Below, one piece after another: positions 25,102 through 32,294 of a stretch of 61,391 bases of DNA. Source of the stretch: Acidobacteriota bacterium (GTDB lineage: Bacteria > Acidobacteriota > Terriglobia > Acidiferrales > UBA7541); the NCBI GenBank assembly GCA_003165465.1, contig PLUM01000013.1:1-61391 (forward strand). The letters run 5' to 3'. How positions within the stretch are numbered: position 1 is the stretch's first letter; the number at the start of each line of letters is the position of its first letter. A program made the position numbers and the translations under genes. The notes beneath the pieces are model-generated. The model saw only the letters and a program-made list of their open reading frames with translations, made no database searches and was not told where the DNA came from.

Positions 25102-27543
25102 ATGACAAAAAAAACGATCGAAAAAGTGGTGGTCCTGGGCGCGGGCACGATGGGCGCGCGAATCGCCGCGCACATTGCCAACGCCGGCGTCTGGTGCGCG
25201 CTGCTTGACATCGCGCCCACCGCGCTTACGGCCGACGAGCAAAAGCGCGGGCTGACGCTCGGATCGCCCGACGTCCGCAACCGCATCGTTCGCGCGGGCC
25301 TCGCCGCCGCCGTGAAATCCAGGCCCGCCGCGTTTTTCACGCGCGGCCTCGAAAACCGCATCGTCACTGGAAATTTCGAGGATGACCTGAAACTTTGCGC
25401 CGAGGCCGACTGGATCGTCGAAGTCGTCGCCGAAAATCTGGAAATCAAGCGCGCGCTGCTTGCGCGCGTCGCCCAACTTCGCAAGCCCGGCACGATCGTC
25501 ACCACCAACACCTCCGGCCTGCCCGTGCACAGCATCGCCGAAGGAATGCCCGACGAATGGCAGGAGCACTGGGCCGGCACGCATTTCTTCAATCCCCCGC
25601 GCTACCTGAAACTCGTCGAAATCATTCCGGGACGGGCGACACGCCCCGATGTGATCGAAGCGCTCGCGGAATTCTGCGACCACAAGCTCGGCAAGGGCGT
25701 CGTCGTCGCCAAGGATACGCCCAATTTCATCGCCAACCGCGTCGGAACGTTTTCCATGCTGAATGTGATTCGCCTGATGAACGAACTTGGAATGACGTTC
25801 GAGGAAGTGGACGCCTGCACCGGCCCCGCGCTCGGCTGGCCGAAGTCGGCGACCTTTCGCCTCGCGGACATTGTTGGCATCGACGTTCTGCTGCACGTGA
25901 TTCGCAACATCCACGAAAATATTCCGAACGACGAATCGCGCGAACTCTACCGCGTGCCCGCGCTTGTCGAGGAAATGGCGAAGCGCGGCTGGCTGGGCGA
26001 CAAAACGGGCAGCGGCTTTTACAAGCGCGTAAAAAAGTCCGGCGGCGAATCCGAAATCCTCGCGCTCGATCCCGTGAAAATGGAGTACCGCCCGAGGACG
26101 AAAGCAAAATTCGCCTCCATCGACGCGGGAAAGGCCATCGAAGACACGCGCGCACGGCTGCGCATGCTCGCCGCCCCGGCGCTCGAAGGAAAAGAAGGCG
26201 ACAAGGCACAGAAATTCGTCTGGGGCGTGCTCTCCGGCATGTGCCTGTACGCCGCGCGGCGCGTGCCGGAAATTTCCGACTCGATCGTGGACGTGGACCG
26301 CGCGATGCGCTGGGGCTTTGGCTGGGAGCTGGGGCCGTTCGAGGTGTGGGACGCCATCGGCGTCGAGCCCATGGCAAAGCAGCTTGAAAAAGAGGGCCAC
26401 GCGCTGCCGCCGCTCGTCACGAACCTTTTGTCCTCGGGGAAGAAATCGTTCTACCAGTCCGCGCATGGCGAGACTTCGTACTTTGATATTGCGGGCAATA
26501 TCCACCGGCCCGCGCCGCAGGCTGAAGGAATCCTGATTCTGAAATCGCTGAAGGAGCGTTCGAAGGAAATCGACAAAAATTCCGGCGCGAGCCTGATCGA
26601 CCTGGGCGACGGCATCGTCTGCTGCGAATTTCATTCGAAGATGAACGCCATTGGCGGCGACCTGCTGGCAATGATCCACAAGGGCCTCGCGCGGCTGCAC
26701 ACGGATTTCGACGCCATGGTGATCGCCAACCAGGGCCAGAATTTTTCCGCGGGCGCGAACCTGATGCTCGTCCTGATGACCGCGCAAGAGCAGGAGTGGG
26801 ACGACCTGCACGCGATGGTGCGCCAGTTCCAGAACACCACGCTCGCGATCAAGCACTCGACCAAGCCAGTCGTTGTCGCGCCGCAGGGTCTGGCGCTCGG
26901 CGGCGGCTGCGAAATCGTATTGCACGCGACTCGCATCCACGCCGCGGCGGAAGCCTACATGGGCCTCGTGGAAGCGGGCGTCGGCCTGATTCCGGCCGGC
27001 GGCGGCTCAAAAGAAATGGTCGTCCGCGCAAACGAGCGCGCCGAAGGCGAAGAGAACCTCGACCTGTTCCACGCCCTCAAGCCCGTGTTCGAAAACATCG
27101 CCATGGCAAAAGTTTCGACGAGCGGCGAGGAGGCGCGCGAACTCGGCTACCTGCGCCGAGCCGACCTCGTGGCGATGAACCTCGACCACCTGATCGCCGA
27201 CGCGAAGCAAACCGCGCTTGGCCTAGTCCGCGGCGAATGGCGGCAAACCGCGCCCGCGCCCGGGGAACCGTCGATCCGCGTCCTCGGCGAGGAATTCAGC
27301 GCCGCCGCAAAACTCGCCGTCCACATGATGCTGCGCGGCGAATATATTTCGGAATACGATGCACTGGTCGCGCGCAAGCTAGGCCACGTCCTCGCCGGCG
27401 GCGCGCTCACTTCCGCGCAGCTCGTCAGCGAGCAGTACCTGCTCGACCTCGAACGCGAAGCCTTCGTCTCCCTCTGCGGCGAACGCAAAACCCAGGAACG
27501 CATCGCTCACACCCTCAAGACCGGCAAGCCACTGCGAAATTAA
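25102..27543 (+). CDS. 3-hydroxyacyl-CoA dehydrogenase / enoyl-CoA hydratase fusion
   Basis: An 813-residue bifunctional beta-oxidation enzyme. The N-terminal Rossmann fold starts with VVVLGAGTMGARIAAHIA (residues 9-26) and continues with the dehydrogenase signature HFFNPPRYLKLVEIIPG, followed by the C-terminal dehydrogenase domains. The enoyl-CoA hydratase part lies at about 505-730 with GLALGGGCEIVLHA and MGLVEAGVGLIPAGGG, which hold the two catalytic-type glutamates. It hydrates enoyl-CoA and oxidises the 3-hydroxyacyl-CoA. The domain order is reversed relative to E. coli FadB. The ATG at 25102 is preferred to a TTG at 25090. Its usual partner, thiolase, is 2.9 kb downstream, separated by the retron insert. 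Confidence 0.92.
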   Translation: MTKKTIEKVVVLGAGTMGARIAAHIANAGVWCALLDIAPTALTADEQKRGLTLGSPDVRNRIVRAGLAAAVKSRPAAFFTRGLENRIVTGNFEDDLKLCAEADWIVEVVAENLEIKRALLARVAQLRKPGTIVTTNTSGLPVHSIAEGMPDEWQEHWAGTHFFNPPRYLKLVEIIPGRATRPDVIEALAEFCDHKLGKGVVVAKDTPNFIANRVGTFSMLNVIRLMNELGMTFEEVDACTGPALGWPKSATFRLADIVGIDVLLHVIRNIHENIPNDESRELYRVPALVEEMAKRGWLGDKTGSGFYKRVKKSGGESEILALDPVKMEYRPRTKAKFASIDAGKAIEDTRARLRMLAAPALEGKEGDKAQKFVWGVLSGMCLYAARRVPEISDSIVDVDRAMRWGFGWELGPFEVWDAIGVEPMAKQLEKEGHALPPLVTNLLSSGKKSFYQSAHGETSYFDIAGNIHRPAPQAEGILILKSLKERSKEIDKNSGASLIDLGDGIVCCEFHSKMNAIGGDLLAMIHKGLARLHTDFDAMVIANQGQNFSAGANLMLVLMTAQEQEWDDLHAMVRQFQNTTLAIKHSTKPVVVAPQGLALGGGCEIVLHATRIHAAAEAYMGLVEAGVGLIPAGGGSKEMVVRANERAEGEENLDLFHALKPVFENIAMAKVSTSGEEARELGYLRRADLVAMNLDHLIADAKQTALGLVRGEWRQTAPAPGEPSIRVLGEEFSAAAKLAVHMMLRGEYISEYDALVARKLGHVLAGGALTSAQLVSEQYLLDLEREAFVSLCGERKTQERIAHTLKTGKPLRN

Positions 27544-27572
27544 GGGGACCTAAAATTCCCATGTCCATTTAA

Positions 27573-27601
27573 TTGACATACAGTCATTAGTCGTGTAGAA
27601 T
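27573..27601 (+). promoter_or_regulatory. Strong sigma-70-like promoter of the retron locus
   Basis: TTGACA at 27573-27578, an exact 17-base spacer and TAGAAT at 27596-27601. This is the best promoter match I see in the window. Transcription would start at about 27608, just before the hairpin at 27611-27627 and the predicted retron RNA. It lies 30 bases after the stop of the beta-oxidation gene. Confidence 0.7.
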
Positions 27602-27607
27602 CTTCCT

Positions 27608-27939
27608 CGGGTTGCCGCTACGGCAACTCTCAGTTCTTTGAAAATTTAGGGCTCCTGTCAATCGCCACCTTGAAGGACTCGCGGTGTTGCTGCGGGTCGA
27701 GCCTATCGAGATTTATTTCTCGATAGGAAGCTAACGACGCGGATTGAAATTCTCTACTTCCGCGTCATGCGCCATAAAGGGCAAGAGATGTTATGTGGCC
27801 TAGATGTACAGCATGCGGGTGTCATGATGTAAGACTGTGGCTCCGGCACTGGGGATCGGATCACCTGGTTCGATGTCGTTCCTTTGCCAAGGTTGCGCGA
27901 ATCCGGCACGGCGTAATCCGCCGCAAAGGAGACCTAAAT
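27608..27939 (+). ncRNA. Predicted retron msr-msd RNA
   Basis: A gene-free, strongly structured region directly upstream of the retron genes. ATTTAGGGCTCCT (27644-27656) and AGGAGACCTAAAT (27927-27939) are complementary at 12 of 13 positions, as the a1/a2 repeats that close a retron RNA. Between them lie hairpins at 27676-27698 (GACTCGC/GCGGGTC), 27702-27727 (CCTATCGAGA/TCTCGATAGG with a T-rich loop), 27736-27766 (GACGCGGA/TCCGCGTC), 27807-27831 and a CCTTTGC/GCAAAGG stem at 27881-27929. A leader hairpin (GTTGCCG/CGGCAAC) is at 27611-27627. The G at 27657 after a1 is a possible branch nucleotide. The msr/msd boundary cannot be set by eye. Inference from known retron layout. Confidence 0.65.
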
Positions 27940-28144
27940 GAAACACAAAGAAATGAAGGTGTGCATCGTGCAACTTCAGACGATGCTCACGAGAAACGAC
28001 ATCGAACTGGAACAAAAAGCGTATGTCGAGAGCGCTATCAGGGCCCTCAAAGCCCTTGACCGGAAGAAGCATCCGCAGCCTTTTGAGGTTGCGCGGTGTG
28101 TAAAGAAAGGGGTCGAGGAATTATTGCGGGCGTTCTTGAAGTAA
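27938..28144 (+). CDS. Small basic helical protein of the retron locus
   Basis: A 68-residue, Lys-rich protein predicted to be mostly helical (ENDIELEQKAYVESAIRAL-like amphipathic pattern; C-terminal KKGVEELLRAFLK). I do not recognise a named family. The start is well marked by AAAGGAG, but this ribosome site and the ATG lie inside the a2 arm of the predicted retron RNA, so pairing with a1 would hide them. It is the first gene after that RNA and reads toward the XRE regulator 56 bases downstream. It could be a nucleic-acid-binding partner, an effector or a toxin; none is shown. Confidence 0.65.
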   Translation: MKHKEMKVCIVQLQTMLTRNDIELEQKAYVESAIRALKALDRKKHPQPFEVARCVKKGVEELLRAFLK

Positions 28145-28200
28145 GGTGAATCGACATTTTTTGGTCAGGGTGGTCTAAATCCCACGACCTTAGGGTAACC

Positions 28201-28593
28201 ATGGATTACGGAAAAGGAATCAGAATTGCGCGCGCTATCGCTGGCATTCGGCAGAAGCAACTCGCGAAGTTATCACGCCTTGATGCTAGCCATATATCCT
28301 TGATTGAGAAAGGCAAAAGACAGCCAAGCCTTGAAGCGCTCGAAAAAATTAGTAATGCGCTGAATATCCCACAGGATTTGCTCATTTTGTTGGCTGCAGA
28401 ACCTAATGATCTGAGATCCCGGACACCGGGGGAAATTCACAGAGCTGCCGAATCCTTGGCCGGGATGCTTTTTACGTATGTACCAAGTCGAGAAAGCACG
28501 AATTATGGAAAGCGCAGAGCTAAAAAAGCTTCGGCTCTACTCAATTCGGGAGCTGGAGCGACTTCTAGGCGCTCCGCGAAGCGAGATATCTGA
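28201..28593 (+). CDS. XRE-family helix-turn-helix protein of the retron locus
   Basis: A 130-residue protein with a Cro/C1-type DNA-binding domain at residues 5-60: IRIARAIAGIRQKQLAKLS, DASHISLIEKGKRQPSLE and ALEKISNALNIP are the classic helices. The remaining 70 residues look less ordered and basic. The reading frame overlaps the reverse transcriptase gene by about 90 bases in another frame, longer than ordinary coupling, so its C-terminus may be partly an artefact or a frameshift site. HTH proteins accompany one known class of retrons; here it could be effector or regulator. The base composition is AT-richer than the chromosome around it. The ribosome site is weak. Confidence 0.8.
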   Translation: MDYGKGIRIARAIAGIRQKQLAKLSRLDASHISLIEKGKRQPSLEALEKISNALNIPQDLLILLAAEPNDLRSRTPGEIHRAAESLAGMLFTYVPSRESTNYGKRRAKKASALLNSGAGATSRRSAKRDI

Positions 28594-29473
28594 TGTTGCC
28601 TCATTGGCGGGCCAATACTATCGTCCTTTCTCACAAGCTAAGAAACCGAAACCGTTTCAGAAGGCTCCAGTTTCTTCTAAACTTCGACCTATAGACAATC
28701 CAATTGGAAAACTGAAGGTTTTCCAACGAAGGATTAACAGGAGAATTCTACGCAATGTCGACTACCCAGCATACCTATGTGCTGGAATAAGCGGGCGCAG
28801 CCTCCTAGATAACGCCAGAATTCACATTTCGAATCCTGTCCTCGTCACCCTCGATATTCGTAATTTCTTCCCATCAGTTTCTAATATCCAGGTGTACAAC
28901 GTGTGGCGTAAGGTTCTTGATTGCTCCCCCCGGATTGCCAAAGCTCTTACCAAATTGACGACGTTTGAACGGCATTTGCCTCAAGGCGCACCAACGAGCA
29001 CTCTGCTTGCAAATTTGGTCCTATTTTCTGTGGACGGTGTCATACGAGAAGAATGCCTGTCCTGCGGGGTCCGTTACTCTACTTGGGTTGATGATCTAGC
29101 ATTTTCTGGAAAACACGCCAGAGGAGTAATAGGAGTTGCTATCAAGGTTCTATCGCGCGCAGGGTTTTCTGTTTCACATAAAAAGATGCAAGTAATGGGA
29201 GCAGGAGACCGCAAGGTTTTGAATGGACTTTTGCTTGGTGAGAAGCCGGGAGTTCTTCCTCAGCGCCTTTCCAACCTTCGCTCGGGAATCCACAAATTAA
29301 GGACAGGCAAAATTCCACACGGCCTTCAGGAGAGCTATGTCAGGAGCCTAAGGGGAGGTATCAATTTTGTTGGCTTGATCAGCCAAGACAAAGCGAGACC
29401 TTTGCATGAGGAGTTAGACGACTGCCTGATTGCTCTACACAATAACCAGGAAACCGCACAAATTTGCACTTAA
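28505..29473 (+). CDS. Retron-type reverse transcriptase
   Basis: A 322-residue reverse transcriptase without extra domains. The retron hallmark NAxxH is present as NARIH (residues 103-107), followed by VTLDIRNFFPS (first catalytic Asp at 117), QGAPTST (160-166) and the catalytic YSTWVDDLAFSG (Asp 196 and 197), where Trp-Val replaces the common Tyr-Ala before DD. The later thumb motif reads VLNGLLLG instead of the usual VTG. It should prime from the branch G of the adjacent RNA and make msDNA. I use the ATG at 28505; 28478 is also open. It overlaps the HTH gene and is AT-rich compared with its flanks, a sign of transfer. Confidence 0.88.
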   Translation: MESAELKKLRLYSIRELERLLGAPRSEISDVASLAGQYYRPFSQAKKPKPFQKAPVSSKLRPIDNPIGKLKVFQRRINRRILRNVDYPAYLCAGISGRSLLDNARIHISNPVLVTLDIRNFFPSVSNIQVYNVWRKVLDCSPRIAKALTKLTTFERHLPQGAPTSTLLANLVLFSVDGVIREECLSCGVRYSTWVDDLAFSGKHARGVIGVAIKVLSRAGFSVSHKKMQVMGAGDRKVLNGLLLGEKPGVLPQRLSNLRSGIHKLRTGKIPHGLQESYVRSLRGGINFVGLISQDKARPLHEELDDCLIALHNNQETAQICT

Positions 29474-29503
29474 GACTGTTTTCTCCTGGGCTACGAATCA
29501 CAA

Positions 29504-30121
29504 TCACAAATCATCATCGGCGAGGCGGCGGCCGTGGCCGTTGGCTTCCAGCCAATGGTAGAGGTGGACCTGGTAGAGATAGGAGGCGACGATTTCCTCG
29601 CCGAGTTCGTGGGTATCGACGCAGAGGAACGGGACGCGCAGGCCTGCGAGCGTGGCGACGAGCGACTGCGTGATTTGGTTGGGATTCGCGGGGCTGTGTT
29701 CGTAACGGGATTTCACCTGGCTGAGCGCGGCGGTGACGACCAGCAGGCGGTCGGGAAACGCGCTCATGCGGCGCAGGCGCGCGACGAACACGGAGCGTTC
29801 CACGTGGAACGAGCGCACGAGGTCGTTCAAGTCCTTGCGCTCGACGACGCACGTATCCTCAAGCCCGGCAATGGCGTAGTCGCCGATTTCCAGCGGCCTT
29901 TTTTCGATCCCGGAAAACCAGCCTCGGAAACGTTCGAACGAAAATGGATTCTGCTCGCGCGTATCGACCACGATTACGGGTTTTGGCGTGCGAAGCTGCG
30001 TGCCCCCGCGTTCGGCAATCGCGGGCACGGCGGGATGAGCCACCGGAAGGGCGGTCATCCGCCATTTGAGCGGTGGAGTGATGAGTGTGCGGCGTCGCAT
30101 GGAATTGGCGTTCGATAGCAT
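29504..30121 (-). CDS. ERCC4-type nuclease domain protein
   Basis: About 205 residues with an XPF/ERCC4 nuclease fold: VIVVDTREQNPFSFERF, then EIGDYAIAGL and VVERKDLNDLVRSF, which together give the GDX(n)ERKX3D active site of the family. The family cuts branched or structured DNA. No helicase or helix-hairpin-helix domain is attached. The open frame reaches to 30349 but runs through an intergenic palindrome, so a start near 30121 or 30100 is more likely; no clear ribosome site helps. It converges on the reverse transcriptase with a 30-base gap filled by simple repeats. Whether it works with the retron or is older chromosomal content is unknown. Confidence 0.78.
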   Translation of the reverse strand: MLSNANSMRRRTLITPPLKWRMTALPVAHPAVPAIAERGGTQLRTPKPVIVVDTREQNPFSFERFRGWFSGIEKRPLEIGDYAIAGLEDTCVVERKDLNDLVRSFHVERSVFVARLRRMSAFPDRLLVVTAALSQVKSRYEHSPANPNQITQSLVATLAGLRVPFLCVDTHELGEEIVASYLYQVHLYHWLEANGHGRRLADDDL

Positions 30122-30184
30122 AGCATGAGATTTCGGCGCGCAATTTCGAGCGGAAGTATCGCTTGCGGGGGATGGTGGGAGAGT

Positions 30185-30281
30185 GATACGAAAATCCCCG
30201 CCTCTGAAGAGGCGGGCTACAGCAAATGGGTCGATGCACGCTGCTGTAGCCCGGGTCTTCAGGCCCAGGGATTTTCGTATC
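30185..30281. repeat. Compound palindromic element, class G/I
   Basis: GATACGAAAATCCC (30185-30198) and GGGATTTTCGTATC (30268-30281) are exact complements. Inside are GCCTC TGAA GAGGC, a GGGCTACAGC/GCTGTAGCCC stem and GGGTC TTCA GGCCC. It can fold as a branched cruciform, like the element at 24947-25072. Confidence 0.8.
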
Positions 30282-30341
30282 GGGACACGACGTGTTGCTT
30301 TTTTCGAGGAATGGGCATCCAATGTCATCGGATGGGTGGCA

Positions 30342-30400
30342 CGAATCACAAATCACGAATCACCAGTCACGAGTCACCAGTCACCAAAAGCGAGTCACCA
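30342..30400. repeat. Short tandem repeat, class D (CGAATCAC/AGTCACC units)
   Basis: A run of 7-8 base units of the type AATCAC, GAATCACC and AGTCACC, ending two bases before the thiolase ATG and displacing any ordinary ribosome site. Related runs are at 29491-29515 and 34556-34602. Confidence 0.75.
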
Positions 30401-30402
30401 CT

Positions 30403-31599
30403 ATGAGAGACGCCGTCATCGTCAGTTCCGTACGCACGCCGGTCGGGAAAGCGTTTAAGGGATCGCTGCGCTCGACGCGGCCCGACGATCTTGCGGCCAT
30501 CGCCATGCTGGAAGCGATTCGCCGCGTGCCAGGGCTCAATCCCGGCGATATCGAGGACGTGATCCTCGGCTGCGCGATGCCCGAGGGCGAAGCGGGCAAC
30601 AATGTTGCGCGCATTGCCTCCCAGCGCGCCGGGCTGCCGCCAGAGGTTCCGGCCATCACCATCAACCGGTTCTGCTCCTCGGGCTTGCAGGCGATTGCCA
30701 TGGCCGCCGAGCGCATCATGATCGGCCACGCTGAAATTATTCTCGCGGGCGGCACGGAATCGATGAGCATGATTCCCATGGGCGGCAACAAAATTTCTCC
30801 CAATCCTTGGCTGATGGACCACTACCCGGACGCGTACTTGAACATGGGCCTGACGGCAGAAAACGTAGCCAAAAAATACGGCATCACGCGCGAACAGGCG
30901 GATGAATTTTCGTTCGCCAGCCACACAAAGGCGCTGGCGGCGATTGCCGCCGGAAAGTTCAAGGACGAAATCGTGCCGGTCGAAGTGCGGACAACGACCG
31001 TCGCCAGTGCCGCAAACAGCCGCGCGGCAAAGACCACAACGACCACGAATATTTTCGCAATGGACGAAGGCCCGCGCGCCGACACCAGCCTCGAAGCCCT
31101 GGCCAAGCTAAAGCCCGCATTTCACGCGCGCGGCACGACGACCGCCGGAAACAGTTCGCAGACGAGCGACGGCGCTGCGGCGGCCATCGTGATGAGCGCC
31201 GAGCGCGCCCGCGCGCTGGGCGCAAAGCCGCTCGCGCGCTTCCTCGCGTTTGCGACCGCCGGAGTGCCGGCCGAGATCATGGGCATCGGACCCGCGTTCG
31301 CGATCCCCAAGGCGCTGAAACTTGCTGGCCTGAAGCTCGACCAGATCGACGTGATTGAGCTGAACGAAGCCTTCGCCGTGCAGTCGTTGGCCGTGATCCG
31401 AGAAGTTGGGCTTGATCCTGCGCGCGTGAATCCCAATGGCGGCGCGATTGCCCTCGGGCACCCGCTCGGATGCACGGGCGCGAAGCTTACGGCGTCCATC
31501 CTGCGCGAACTCGAACGGCGCGGCGCGCGCTACGGGATGGTCACGATGTGCATCGGCGGGGGGATGGGCGCGGCGGGGATTTTCGAGCGGATCGCGTAA
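30403..31599 (+). CDS. fadA: Acetyl-CoA acyltransferase (thiolase)
   Basis: A 398-residue thiolase. The acyl-accepting cysteine is in [14 protein letters not shown] (about residue 91), the histidine in [18 protein letters not shown] (about 350) and the second cysteine in [11 protein letters not shown] (about 380), so the active site is complete. It cleaves 3-ketoacyl-CoA and would work with the dehydrogenase/hydratase fusion upstream in beta-oxidation. The start is the first ATG of the conserved N-terminus ([16 protein letters not shown]); the bases before it are simple repeats with no Shine-Dalgarno, which is unusual. The longer frame back to 30292 runs through repeats and is rejected. Confidence 0.92.
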   Translation: MRDAVIVSSVRTPVGKAFKGSLRSTRPDDLAAIAMLEAIRRVPGLNPGDIEDVILGCAMPEGEAGNNVARIASQRAGLPPEVPAITINRFCSSGLQAIAMAAERIMIGHAEIILAGGTESMSMIPMGGNKISPNPWLMDHYPDAYLNMGLTAENVAKKYGITREQADEFSFASHTKALAAIAAGKFKDEIVPVEVRTTTVASAANSRAAKTTTTTNIFAMDEGPRADTSLEALAKLKPAFHARGTTTAGNSSQTSDGAAAAIVMSAERARALGAKPLARFLAFATAGVPAEIMGIGPAFAIPKALKLAGLKLDQIDVIELNEAFAVQSLAVIREVGLDPARVNPNGGAIALGHPLGCTGAKLTASILRELERRGARYGMVTMCIGGGMGAAGIFERIA

Positions 31600-31609
31600 C
31601 GCAAAATGA

Positions 31610-31664
31610 AAACTTTTAACACAGAGGACACAGAGGGTACGGAGAAAGGCGGAGAAAAACTTTT
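31610..31664. repeat. Simple repeat, class F (ACACAGAGGACACAGAGGG)
   Basis: AACTTTTAACACAGAGGAC followed by ACAGAGGGTACGGAG and GGCGGAGAAAAACTTTT. A similar sequence is scattered between genes in many bacterial genomes as I recall; it codes for nothing here. The outer AACTTTT copies form a direct repeat. Confidence 0.6.
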
Positions 31665-31698
31665 CGCCGACAACATCCAACGGACGACAGCACCGTCT

Positions 31699-32235
31699 CT
31701 ACCTGATCAGCAAGTACGCGCCATAGCCCAACCCGGCACCCAACAAGGATCCCACCACCACGTCGCTTACAAAGTGCATTCCCAGGATGACGCGCGACAC
31801 GGCGATACTCGCGGATAAGGCGAGCAGCGACACCTGCAATTCAGGATAAAAGATACACACGGGGACGGCGATGGCGAAGGCGCTCATCGCGTGGCCCGAG
31901 GGAAAAGAAAACTGGTCGGGAGGAAGTATTTTCGACCAGCAGTGCGACTCGATGTGGCACGGGCGCTTTCTTTTGCTGGCCTTTTTGATGAAGCGAAACA
32001 CCACAACCGTCGCGGCCTCGGCCGATACGGCTGCGGCAAACGCGGCAAACCGCATGTCGCCTCCGAACAGCAGCAAGGCGATCCCGACGGAATACCAAAT
32101 CCAGCCGTCTCCCAGCCGCGTCGCGGCGATCATCCAAAAACGAAGCCATCGCGGCGGGCGCCAGCAGTGGACCTTCCTCATGACTTGATAGTCGCGGGCT
32201 TGAATGAAATCCCAGACCATTCTTCGAGCGGTCAT
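31699..32235 (-). CDS. PAP2-family membrane phosphatase
   Basis: A 178-residue integral membrane protein with the three-part acid phosphatase signature: KKASKRKRP, then FSFPSGHAMSAF, then SRVILGMHFVSDVVVG. These supply the Lys/Arg, the Ser-Gly-His and the final Arg/His of the PAP2 active site. About five hydrophobic helices are present. Bacterial members hydrolyse lipid phosphates such as undecaprenyl pyrophosphate or phosphatidic acid; the exact substrate is open. It ends a minus-strand pair after the PHP-domain gene (59-base gap), with a lipid-type glycosyltransferase divergent from that pair, which fits a membrane-lipid setting. Confidence 0.9.
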   Translation of the reverse strand: MTARRMVWDFIQARDYQVMRKVHCWRPPRWLRFWMIAATRLGDGWIWYSVGIALLLFGGDMRFAAFAAAVSAEAATVVVFRFIKKASKRKRPCHIESHCWSKILPPDQFSFPSGHAMSAFAIAVPVCIFYPELQVSLLALSASIAVSRVILGMHFVSDVVVGSLLGAGLGYGAYLLIR

Positions 32236-32294
32236 GATGGCACCTCACGATTCTGGCGCAATTCTTTTTTAAAACTCAGCAACATACGCGCCGG

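Noticed and set aside
24997..26940. 647-codon minus-strand open frame opposite the beta-oxidation fusion
   Set aside because: Complete overlap with a well-supported gene; the product is Arg/His/Ala-rich with no motif, and it runs through the class G palindrome.
27611..27627. Hairpin GTTGCCG/CGGCAAC as terminator of the beta-oxidation gene
   Set aside because: There is no T-run, and the strong promoter ends just before it, so it is more likely the 5' leader of the retron transcript.
28505..29473. RT as a diversity-generating retroelement or group II intron protein
   Set aside because: The NAxxH motif, small size, lack of a maturase or endonuclease domain and absence of template/variable repeats fit a retron better.
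31606..31818. 70-codon frame starting MKTFNTEDTEGTEKGGE
   Set aside because: It is the translation of the class F repeat and overlaps the PAP2 gene.
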